Assembly (NCBI RefSeq): GCF_001625215.2
Contig: NC_030389.2
Coordinates: 45,001,454-45,065,453 of the forward strand
Source: Daucus carota subsp. sativus
Taxonomy: Eukaryota > Streptophyta > Magnoliopsida > Apiales > Apiaceae
Reading direction: 5' to 3'
DNA length: 64,000 bases
The position numbers and the translations under genes were made by a program. The notes beneath the pieces are model-generated. The model saw only the letters and a program-made list of their open reading frames with translations. It was not told where the DNA came from and made no database searches. Shown here piece after piece: positions 47,401 through 57,400 of this stretch; positions within the stretch are counted from its first letter, which is position 1, and every line of letters starts with the position of its first letter.

Positions 47401-48025
47401 TTACACAACATTAAATGTTGAAATGGAAAATTTGAAACATTTTTCTCTTTTCGAAATAGTGTAAATGTAAATTAAAACGGAGCTGGTACCTGTTTTTTTG
47501 GCATATGTGATTTCCTGAAATGTTAGCTGCTACTTTCAGTGCATAGAGCCAGCTTGTCACTCTCTGCTCTTCATTCTTGTAATACCCTTTTGCATGAAGT
47601 TGAAGAGCTTTATCATATATACTACTTTCTTCTTCTTTTTTATCTATACTAACACGTCGCACAATAGATGGATCTATATGGTAAAACACAGGAATAATCA
47701 ACCTCTCCTCTTTCTCGTGAAAACGGACAATATCTACCAGCTCATCCAGGCACCAGGAAGAAGAAGCATATTCTTCGGAGAAGACAACAATGTAAATCTT
47801 GGATGATTTTATTGCTTTTAGCAATGCCTCTGGGATAACTTCTCCCTGACGTAGCTTATAATCATCCTTATATGTTTTAATTCCATGACGATTTAGTGCA
47901 GCGTACAAATGAGCCGTAAATTTTGGCCCGGTTTCAGGACCGCGGTAACTCAAGAAAACGTCCCAAGTAAGAGCTGAATATGGATCAGAAGAGGATACTG
48001 GAGTTGGAGAACTTTGTGAAGCCAT
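43623..48025 (-). CDS. TNL-E: TIR-NBS-LRR, frame-shifted near the LRR end
   Basis: Exons: 48025-47490 (TIR), 46707-45549 (NB-ARC), 45248-44946, and 44435-43623 (LRR to the new stop), about 936 aa. TIR: WDVFLSYRGPETG, DDYKLRQGE, WCLDEL. NB-ARC: GMGGVGKTT, LVVIDDL, ITTRHKDIL, GLPLAL, FLDIACFF and LHMHD, with the duplicated GLPL segment (SNDILADHGLPF then SNDILALADGLPL). Near 43634 one extra G ('aaaggatcc' against 'aaagatcc' in TNL-F) shifts the frame after SLKTLD. LRR homology continues out of frame to about 43445. The C-JID exon is a relic at 43015-43190. The receptor may still be expressed, shortened by about 60 residues relative to its relatives. It is tail to tail with TNL-D; 5' flank resembles TNL-F's. 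Confidence 0.85.
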
Positions 48026-48357
48026 TTTTTCAGACTGCAGATCAAAGATATCAGATGAGAAAATTAGAAATGATTGTAAACATTATTAGGCGGTGAAGAT
48101 GATTAGATAGGCTAAAAGTTTTGATAAACTAATCGCTTGCATAAATCCAAAAAAGTCCACTAATACTGACAATCAGGACAGTTCAACAACTATATTAATA
48201 TATTAACAATGATCTATTTAGGTGGCCTTTGGTTTGTCTGTATGCCTCTGGGTTCTGTCAATGGTTTAATATATAGCTCTGTTTAGAGAGAGCTCAGATG
48301 TTGCTTCTTCTATGTTTGGATTTTACAAACTAGAGGTTAAAAGGGATAATCCTGAAG
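48026..48357 (-). promoter_or_regulatory. TNL-E upstream block conserved with TNL-D and TNL-F
   Basis: Before the ATG, 'aaaaagtccactaatactga', 'gacagttcaacaac', 'ctgggttctgtcaatggttt' and 'gagagagctcagatgttgct' occur in the same order upstream of TNL-F (60220-60430) and, in mirror orientation, TNL-D (35560-35790). Conservation across three paralogues while the nearby spacers diverge marks it as the likely promoter. No specific binding site is assigned. Confidence 0.55.
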
Positions 48358-48612
48358 TACTCCCTCTGTCCCATTTAATTGTATACGTTTCTTTTCAACT
48401 GCTCGACACGCATTTCAATGCTCTTATAAAATATAGTTCCGTAACTTATTTTTGAGATTTTCTTTTTCTGAATAAAAATATAACATCCAAACTTTAATTC
48501 AGAAAAAGAAAATTTTAAAAATAAATTACACAACTACACTTTACAGGAGCATTAAAGTCCGTGCCGCGTCCCCGTCCCCCAATGTATACAACTCAGGGGG
48601 ACGGAGGGAGTA
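48358..48612. mobile_element. Intact Stowaway-like MITE upstream of TNL-E
   Basis: It starts 'TActccctctgtccca' and ends 'gggacggagggagTA'. The duplicated segment 5' of TNL-F at about 60479-60490 reads straight through as 'cctgaagTAttaatttt', an empty site with a single TA. This confirms the element's exact ends and its insertion after the segmental duplication. Confidence 0.9.
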
Positions 48613-48717
48613 TTAATTTTGTCAAAGGCTACACTCATTTTGATTGATTGATCGATTGGTTAGTTTTGATATCTTGTACTGATATTATTATGGGTAGTCA
48701 TGGACTCATGGTTTCAG

Positions 48718-48830
48718 GATCGAAGAGCCAAAAGCTTCAAATCCAAATTCCACGAAAGTACATGCCTACGAAAAGCATAAAGAATTGATATCTGATGTCA
48801 CTCTTGAGATTATTTCTGATAGGTAGTCGG
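48718..48830 (+). other. Possible orphan exon, product unknown
   Basis: After an acceptor-like 'gtttcag', one frame is open for about 36 codons (RIEEPKASNPNSTKVHAYEK, then HKELISDVTLEIISDR) to a TAG. The paralogous copy at 60592-60760 keeps the same frame with two substitutions and reads past the stop. The composition looks protein-like, but I do not recognise a family. It could be the end of a lost gene. Confidence 0.3.
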
Positions 48831-48954
48831 TAAATTTGTTATCAGTACTGTCATTTCATGTACTCTGTCTTCTTCAATGTAGTTCTCTCTTTGTTCAGCA
48901 ATCTCTAATTCGAATACAATTTACATATACCAAAATACCCCAATATAAATTGTA

Positions 48955-48978
48955 GTCTCTCTCTCTCTCTCTCTCTCT
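48955..48978. repeat. (CT)n microsatellite
   Basis: About twelve CT dinucleotides precede 'cttcttcaatgtatc'. The paralogue near 61019-61034 has fewer units, so length varies between the copies. Confidence 0.85.
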
Positions 48979-49462
48979 TCTTCAATGTATCAAATCCCCA
49001 ATTGGGCAGTTCCCCCAATTTTTATCAAACCCAAATTGACACACAAACAACTAGTAACATACACACATAGTGACATAGATACACAAGTAGATTCAAACAT
49101 ATAGCTACAAAGCCACAAACTCGATTTAAATATATAAACATATACCTCGATTGTTTGATTCGCTTAGAAGTTGAGAATTGAGTGATCGACTTGAGAGAAT
49201 GAGAGTTGACTCAGCTGAGAGTCTTGATAGGTGAATGTGAATCGCTACTCAGTAGAGCTGAGAATGAGAGTTGAATCAGTAGAGTGAATACATAATTAGT
49301 AGAGTGATTAGGTTAGAGTTATACGAGTCTCTTTCGGCGTGCGGGGCAGTAACAAAAACGCGTCCCTCCCACCAAACGGCCATTAACAAAAACGGGTCCC
49401 TCCCGCCAAACCTTTGCATTTGGGTTGTACGCTGCGGTGAAAATCAAGTAAAATAAGGATAC

Positions 49463-49785
49463 GGGCGTTTGTCTACCGCTTAAAAGTCGGCTTATGAGTT
49501 TATAAGTTTGAAACTCTTATTTCATACTGTTTGTGTAAAAAGTTAAAAAACACTTATAAAAAGTCGGGAATAATAGTTTTTGTTTCATGATTTCTACTTC
49601 TTTCCCAGACACTTTAATCAGTTATAAGTTTTAACTTGTTTATAATTTTTACTTCAATTTTTTACTTCAAAACTTGCTTATAACTTTTATTTCACTTTTT
49701 AACTTTAAAACTTGCTTATAATTTCTACTTCACTTTTTTTATCTTAAGCAAGAAGCATTTATTTTAAACTCAATTAAACGGCCCC
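49463..49785. mobile_element. MITE with GGGCGTTTG / CGGCCCC ends
   Basis: The segment runs from 'gggcgtttgtctaccgc' to 'aattaaacggcccc', typical of hAT-like MITEs in plants, with internal repeats of 'cttataacttttacttca' type. The equivalent position 5' of TNL-F lacks it. Confidence 0.55.
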
Positions 49786-50569
49786 AATGACCAAGAAATG
49801 TAAAGATAGTTGTGAAATCTATTAATATTTCATACAATATATAAATAAGTATATCGGTATGGCGAAGAAAAATAGTTGGCTTAGTTTATTTTTATATTAT
49901 AAATTTCATTATTTTTGACAAGTTTGGAATATAAATGATTTGATTGGATATCTCAAATAATAAAATTTAAATAAATGATTGGTACAAAGAAGTAGTATAT
50001 TTTAGCTATTTGCAAGTATTAATGATACAGGAGTTAATAAAAATTTACCATGTAACCAAAAATTGATAGTCAGTGTTACTCTGGATTCGAGATTCGAGAA
50101 TGCAAAATGTAAAAGCCAAAGACAGGATTGCAAGACTGTGTGAAAATGGAGAGAAACATGATTACATGCAACGAAATACACAATTTATAAATGTTATTCA
50201 TACAATCACACAAAATTTCAATGAATATACAAACGAAGAACATAAAAAGAATGGATGATGTTGCTTACAGGAGTGATAAGGGTTGTAATAAGGATGATGA
50301 TGATCAGGCTATGTCAAAGATAATCAAAAGACCACCAGCAGAGTTCAGGATTTGGTCATGTATCTCCTCGCTCGGGATGTGAAAGTCCGAACATGTTCCA
50401 ATATCGCTAATAATGATAGTCCCATGCACAAAAATCGTCGCTAATCAAAATTTTCCACGTAAGTAAAAATTAGTTGTTGGGCTGACACTGATAATAAAAC
50501 ACACAATGTCGTTAGAAATAGGACTACTAAACTCCACTTAATCATACACAACAGAGACAACATTGTCAT

Positions 50570-51185
50570 TAATTCATCTTCAGGCTCTTCCTTCTTTGCT
50601 GCCTACTTCGCAGGAACCTGATCACCAAATGAAGCAACCGAAACCACAGAACAAGCATGCTTGGACGGATCCTAGAAAGCGAGATCAGAGTTAGTAATTA
50701 TTCCCAGCTAGGAAAAACAGAGCAAAATATTGACAAACCGCAATATGAAAGGTGATAGAATACTTTGATGCAGTTTTGAGGAAGACAGGTCTAGTTCGTG
50801 TAATTGCATAGCCATTCTGGCAAAAAGAGAGTCCGCGGAGCAATACATTGGAGACATTTTAAATAAGTAGTGTTCATGTACTAGTACTTTCTATTCGACT
50901 ATTACTGACCTTCAAAAACTCCTTAACTTTCTCAGCCTGCTTGTAGGTGTAGTCTGTTGCCAGAGACAAAGCCAAGACATTTTTATAGGCGTTGCTGAAC
51001 ATGCACGGTGCTGCAGCGATACTAGGGTATGAAATGGAAAGGGACAAAGAAGCAAGATTTGATAATCCACTAGAAAATTTCACTGCCATATTGTCTTCAG
51101 TGAGCTCAAGCATCTCTTGACCGTGGACAGAGCCATTGTCGTATAATGACTTCACTGTCAGAGCAGAGCCATTTACAAGTTCAGT
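50570..51185 (-). pseudogene. RPP0: 60S acidic ribosomal protein P0 gene fragment, copy 1
   Basis: The minus strand carries a C-terminal P0 exon (about 51185-50910): [19 protein letters not shown], then [40 protein letters not shown] and [10 protein letters not shown], with a good donor. The next exon starts at 50670 with DPSKHACSVVSVASFGDQ, then a TAG at 50603-50605 followed by AAKKEEPEDE, the expected acidic stalk region. P0 is the ribosomal stalk base that binds P1/P2. The N-terminal RNA-binding part is missing and the tail is interrupted, so this is a truncated copy. Upstream (51240-51320) a spliced-looking minus-strand stretch AIAKRFPIPLNVHYG is not recognised. Confidence 0.8.
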
Positions 51186-51540
51186 GAGGATGAATTCTCA
51201 GAAGTGCTAAATGAATTCTTAGAAGTGCTAAATGAAGACTTACTTTTTTTCTCTCGACTCTTTTGCTTCCTTCCATAATGCACATTAAGGGGGATTGGGA
51301 ACCTCTTAGCAATGGCATCTGCAATGTAAAAATTAATTATAGCATATGATTTATATCAACCGAACATAAAAATTTCAGTGAAAACATATCCTTTTCCAGC
51401 TTCTTTCACAAATATAATGTAAACCGTCAAGTTACAGGGCTCCACATGATAAACTCGCATCTCTCTCCTGTTGCTCTTCAGATACTTCTCTTTCCTCCCC
51501 GCAAATTACTCATTACTTAGTTTTAAGTGCTTGTTAGCAT

Positions 51541-52445
51541 ATTTTCACATCCCATCCCATCTCCCCGTACTTCACTCTCGCATTTTTCAATTTACTTAAA
51601 GTCGAGTCGAACAAACTAATACATCTGACCTTTATCATCTAACATCAGTGGCCTCCCTCCTCTCCTCCTCTCATCTAGGGTTTGTGCATTTTCAAGTAAA
51701 TCAAGGGGCTTCCACTGGTTTTCTCCGGTGGAAAGCCCCAACCCCTTCATTTTTTCTTTATTCTCGTTAATTTCCTTTCAATAAAACCCAATCTTTTGGG
51801 TGTTTGTGTGTCTCTCCTCTTGGAGTGTGTGTCTTGTCTCTCCTTTTGGAGTGTTTTGTTATGTTTTTGTCTGGTTGTGATTGGGTTCATTTGGTGTTGG
51901 ATCTATTGAAAACGAGTTTATTGATATTTTTGGTGATCTGCAAAGACTGTATTGATTCTGAGACGGTGGTGATTATTGCAAGAGCTCACCTTTCACAATC
52001 AAAGATTGTTCATTCTTCACGGGGTTACACTTTCGGCATGTCTATAGCTGGTATCCGGCATGTAGATAGCTGGGGTGCCTTCGGCATGTCTATAGCTGGT
52101 GTCCGGCATGTAGATAGCTGTGGTGCCGTTTCTCCAATCTCAATTCATACGATTGTTGTTTTTGAACATTGGGCTAACAATGGGTTTTACGTGATACGGT
52201 CAATTGCGATGGTACTATTTCCAGAGATGTTGGTGCAGTTTGGATCATTTGGGATGTCTTTGATTTCGTTTTTAGTTTCAAGAATTTTTAAATTCTATGT
52301 GTTAAACGATCAGGAAACAAATCATCTAATTGTTTTTAGTATGTTATTTGTTTTACCACCTGGTTGTATCGGCAGTTGGGGATTTGTCTCGGCTGTATTA
52401 TATTCAAGTTAATGAAATCTTCTTGCATTTGTCAAAAAAAAAAAA
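51541..52445 (+). mobile_element. Poly(A)-tailed retroposon with 16-bp target duplication
   Basis: About 905 bases are flanked by identical 16-mers 'aagtgcttgttagcat' (51525-51540 and 52446-52461) and end in about 14 A, so it inserted by target-primed reverse transcription. The paralogous sequence at 53936-53960 is the empty site. It contains 'gtgtgtctctcctcttggag' leader-like repeats and a 200-codon frame (51804-52412) without recognisable domains. A related element is at 62085-62716. It could be a non-autonomous LINE-mobilised element or a retroposed transcript. Confidence 0.85.
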
Positions 52446-52785
52446 AAGTGCTTGTTAGCATGATCATGAATTTCAACAAAGTAATTGGCAACTCTAAAGG
52501 TACTTGTGGCTATACTTCAATGAAAAACCAGATATCTAAAATACCCTACAAGAAGTACAATAAGTACTGTGACTACAACCCCTATGTTATGTAAAATATA
52601 ATAGGTTGATTTAAGACCGTAAAACAAATTTTATATTTCAAATCTTTGTAAAAAAAAACATGAAATAGACTCTTAAATCATGTAAACAGGAGTCAAAATG
52701 ATTTGATGGACTTTAATGTAATAGCTTTGACATTACATAAACAAAAATTCAGTATCCATAACTAAATCTGATACACAAAAATTAC

Positions 52786-53305
52786 CTGTTCCTTTCACAA
52801 ACATGCTCTCCGGAAACATTAGTGGCTTCTTTCAGTGCAGCACGCCAGTTGTCCACTTGCTGCATTTGATCCTTGTAGTACCCTTCTTGATGAACTTCAA
52901 AAGCTTTTTTTAAACCATTGGTTACATGACGCACAACAGATGGATCAATTTTGTAGAACACAGGAAGAATCAACCTGTGTTCTGTTTTTTTGAATCTGAC
53001 GATATCTACCAGCTCATTAAGGCACCAGGGAGAAGAAGCATAATTTTTGGAGAAGACGACAATGTAAATCTTGGATTGTTCTATAGCCTCTCTCAAATGC
53101 ATCTGAGATATCATCTCCCATCCGTAGCTTATAATCATCTTTAAATGTTTGAATATAATGATTAATGATGATGTAGTGCAGCGTACAAATGACCAGTAAA
53201 ATCAGGCCCTGTATGCGGACCAGAATAGCTTAAGAAAACGTCCCAGGTAAGACCTTAATCCGGAGCAGACCTGGACACTGGAGTTGGAGAACCTATGGAA
53301 GCCAT
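52786..53305 (-). pseudogene. Solitary TIR exon, TNL-A/B subfamily
   Basis: ATG at 53305 opens MASIGSPTPVSRSAPD and then a TAA where paralogues have TCA. The downstream TIR has further damage (RHGIQTYK replaced by a stop-bearing stretch, a 1-bp change at 53095), although SKIYIVVFSKNYASS and WCLNELVDIV survive. It ends in the usual GAACAG donor at 52786. No NB-ARC or LRR exon lies beyond it, so it is a stranded TIR exon with its own 5' flank. Confidence 0.85.
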
Positions 53306-53454
53306 TGTAAGAAAATAAGAAGGTGAAGATCGGAGATATCAGGTAAGAAAATAAGAAAGGATTTTTTTAAAAATACCCAATTATAAAGATTAAATTGGGT
53401 AAGATACTCTACTTATTTCTACAAAAAAGTATAGGATAATTATATTATAATATT

Positions 53455-53755
53455 TACTGCTGTTTTCTTGTGCTCAGTACACAATGTCCTAACTTTTGAC
53501 ATGCCAACAACCAACTCTGTAAATGTTGAAAATTTTATGCTGGAACTGCATAAAATTTTATGCTGGAACTGCGTAAAATTTTATGCTGGAACCAACTCTG
53601 TAAATGACAGAATGGATATCATCGAGGGCTTTGGTACAAGTGGAAAGGTTAATGAAGCAATGAAAATCTTTCATTCAATTGCATTATGCTTTCATTGTTG
53701 ATCTCTTGGGTTGATTTGGAATGCTCAAAGAGGTATTGACTATTATTCTTAAACT
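53455..53755 (+). repeat. Third copy of the PPR-like block, with a local triplication
   Basis: It matches 19790-20010: 'tgccaacaaccaactctgta', 'gagggctttggtacaa', 'ggaaaggttaatgaagcaat' and 'tgatctcttgggttgatttg'. Within it 'aaattttatgctggaact' occurs three times in tandem (53529-53592). It lies 5' of the solitary TIR exon, the same relation as in the TNL-A spacer. Confidence 0.7.
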
Positions 53756-54434
53756 GGTCAGTTTTGCATATAGCAGACAACAGTGGGTACTGCTTTCAGC
53801 TTCTCGAGTTCATAGAATCCATTTTTACTGTTCAGGATGGTTATGTTACAAGGCTGGCCACTCGCCAGGCTGTTTATCTCTCCCCTTCTGCTCTTCTGGT
53901 ACTTCACTTTCCTTCACGCAAATTACTCATAACTTCGTTTTAAGTGCTTGTTTGCATGATCATGAATCCCAACAAAGTAATTTGTAGCTCTAAGGTACTT
54001 GTGGCCATACTGAAACGAAAAACCAGATATCTAAAATACCCTACGGGAAGTACCGTGATTAGCACAAGTTAATATAGCCATGACAAGCTCACGTCTTCAA
54101 ACCTGACATTCCCGCCGGCGATGATGACGAACCGGCCGACGACCGCCACGATCGGATCGTCACTAACGTAAAATAAGATTTTAACCTTAAAAATCAGATT
54201 ACATTCTTTTTTCTTGCTATTTTTATGTTTTTAAATTAATGAAATTCATAAGAATATTCATAAATTTTATATACTTTTATGAAATAAGTATCCAAAAAAT
54301 TTCACCCCCTCAATATCCTCGGAAACCTGGCTCCATCCCCGGTGGTCATGGCCCCCTTTGACCTCTACTGTGCTACGCCTCTGAGAATGTCACTCCATAT
54401 TAAACCACTTGTGATGCTGTGAATCAAATAAGTG
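53756..54434. other. Spacer with decayed repeat material
   Basis: 53880-54050 parallels 51480-52560 without the retroposon (the empty site). A small GC-rich patch at 54100-54160 and a transposon-like tail ('aaacctggctccatcccc', 54325-54345) are present. No gene supported. Confidence 0.4.
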
Positions 54435-57400
54435 GCTTCAATTGAAATGATAGATGTTGCTTTGTATAAGCAGAGGATCGTACCTCAGAATTTGTTTGAC
54501 GTAAACAAGCTTTTCTTCTTGATTCAAAATTATATAATGTAGCTCATCCAACTTGTCAAATACATTTCCATCCCAAGATGAATTTTGATAACATTCTCGA
54601 ATCCAGAACAAGCCTGTTGGTAGAATTTATCATAAAAAACAGTTAAAACAACAAAAAACATATTCAAGGTTACGCTGGCCAAAGAAAAATATTTAAGCTC
54701 CACTATATTTAAAAATTAAATGAACTAAATCAACTGCTTTAACAGAAATTGATTTACAAATTAAATTCAAGGATAAATCAAGTAATTGATTTAGTGCACA
54801 ATGTACAGAGTGCAGAAGTCTTCTGCACTCTGTAAATCAATTGCTTTAACAGAAGTGCATTAATATAAATTTTGAATCACTTCTAGACCACTAAAACTTG
54901 TAAGCTTCAGTATCTCCAATTGTTTAAGAGTCATAGATGGCCAACCATATGCACCTAGCCTTTTCAGATTAGGAGGAAGTTCTTCAATGGACAAGAGTTG
55001 CGTACATCCGTCAACCTCAAGACGTTCCAGGTTTGTTAGCTGACTGATACCGAGTGGCAGCGCGGTGAAATCATTACAAGAAAGATCCAGCGTCTTTAAT
55101 GATATTGGAATTTGGTTTGATTCCAATTTTAACATTGTAGTACCGCATAAATCTAGCTCTCTTAAGCTTGTAATCTTCCGCATCTGACCTGGCAGTTCTT
55201 GAAGCTTTTCACAAAAGCGAAGAGTCAAGATTTCCAGTGATCTCAGATTGCATATTGCGTCTGGAAGAATTTCGAGGTTGGGGTTTGTATTTAATATCAG
55301 TTCAACAAGGTTACCAAGATTTCCTATCGAACCCGGTAAATCAGAAACACTTGTTTCCCTCATACGTAGCACTCTCAGGGATGTAATATCACCCAAATCT
55401 TCAGGCAATGCTTTCAGATTGTTGCATTCAGAAACATCCAGAACTTTCAATGATCTTAGCTTGCAAATGTTGTCCGGAAGAGTTATAAGTTCTGAGTTAC
55501 GTGATGCCTTCAACTCAACAAGGTTACGGAGCAAATGGATCGAATGTGGTAAGTTTTTAAGACCTGCATTACGTATGTAGAGGTTTTCCAAGGATTCAAT
55601 GTTCACCAATTCTTCAGGCAATTTTTCCAAACTTGTACAGTCCCAAAGAAAAAGATGCTTCAGTGCTTTCAGGTTGCCAATAGTTTCGGGAAGACTTGCT
55701 AGCTTCGAGCAACTCCCTAAATCTAGGGAAACAAGCCCTGCCAAACTTCCAATTGATCTGTGTATCTGCTTCAAGTTTTTGCAATTTGCAAAATTTAAAT
55801 CTACCAAAGATGGCAACATGTTGAAATCTGGAGTCGTCTCTAAATAGTAAGAATATTTCATATTCAGAATCTTTAACTTCTGGAAAACCTGTAAAGTCGA
55901 TGAATGAAGGTTTCAACTGTAACCATAAACATGAAACTCGAGCGTGCTGAATGGATCAAGTAACCCATATAATTTACTTTTAAATTTTTTTACCAAAAAA
56001 AATAAAAAATTTGGTATGAAAATTTTGTTTATAAAAAGCTTTAAAAAGTAAATTAGAGAATAGACGGTGTAGAAAGTTAACTAACTCATCTAATTTAATT
56101 TTAAGATGGAGGAAGCATTTTTAAACTATTCATGAAATTATAATTTATAAATTTTATCTCCAAAGAAGACAAAACATTAGCTTTCCAAAATTGTAATGCC
56201 AAGAATTTTTAATTTCCAGTCAAATTTTAGTGAAATGAAAATTCAATTTATATGATTAAATTTTTACTCTTTCAATACCCTTAATAAAAATTTTGTTAAC
56301 CGAAATGAGAAATATATTTGTAATTTATATTTTATATTATTGTTGTTATTATCAGATTATTTTAGATAATCTAATGTCGTACCGAAAATCATCTAGTTTT
56401 TGTCATTTACTCATTAATGTATAGAATATTAGTTAAAATTTAACAAAATCATATAGAGTTTATAATAAGATATTAATTTATAATATTAAAACTTTAAGTA
56501 GATCCACCGTTGAGTTTTCTTCTTATTATTATTTATGGCGGAACACTATCTAAACTGTTATATCTAATCTCCTTTGATATGCATAATATTAGTTTTTAAA
56601 ACGATAAAAAAGAAGTTTTAATCATCAATTAGAATTTATTTTATTTGTTAAGAAAAGATTGCATGACACAATAAATTTAAGACACAAGAGTAAAAGTTAG
56701 TAAAATGCAATCTCCAATTTAATATAAACTAATGTTATCAAAGAAATGAGGATTTTTTGGGTTCCAGAAATGCTATTAAGGAGGACTACTACTTAATCCC
56801 AACTGTATAAAATGATTTACAATAAAAACTTGATATATTAATAATTAATAAATTAATAAGTTGCAATTATTTTTGCCAGTCAAAAAATATTATAATAAAT
56901 TTGTATTTATATAAATTATTAATCTATAAATATTTTAGTGTATAACACTCGAAGATTATATGAAAACTAAAATAAATATCATTGCATCACGTACCATAGG
57001 GAGCTTCATAGTTATCAACATGTTGTGTGTCAGTTCAAGTATTCCAAGATTTGTGGGTTTGAAATCATGCGGAAAATGTCGTAAAGGACACAGCTCCCAA
57101 GATAGCCACCTTAGATCTTTAATTGTCTTGTCAAAGCTGACGGTTGGATTTTTGGAACCAGATAGATGAAGAAATCTTATATTTTTCATCTTTTTGAATG
57201 TTTCCGTTGTTAGTTGGATTCCTTTGTGGCAAACCCGATCATCATAAATACCTTCAAGTGCCTCCATTTCTACACACTATGTTAATGTCGGGAAAACAAA
57301 TGTTAATATAATCCATTTTCAAATATATGCGATTTTTATTTTTGACACACATGTCTATGTGTTTTGATGTATTGTTAAAATTATTAATTTTAAATTTTCT

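Noticed and set aside
51240-51320. Minus-strand spliced-looking stretch AIAKRFPIPLNVHYG as a P0 exon
   Set aside because: It does not match any part of P0 that I know and is missing from the second copy, so it was not joined to the P0 fragment.
51804-52412. A 202-codon open frame that could be read as a gene
   Set aside because: It lies wholly inside the poly(A)-tailed retroposon, is not kept in the same form in the second copy, and shows no recognisable domain.
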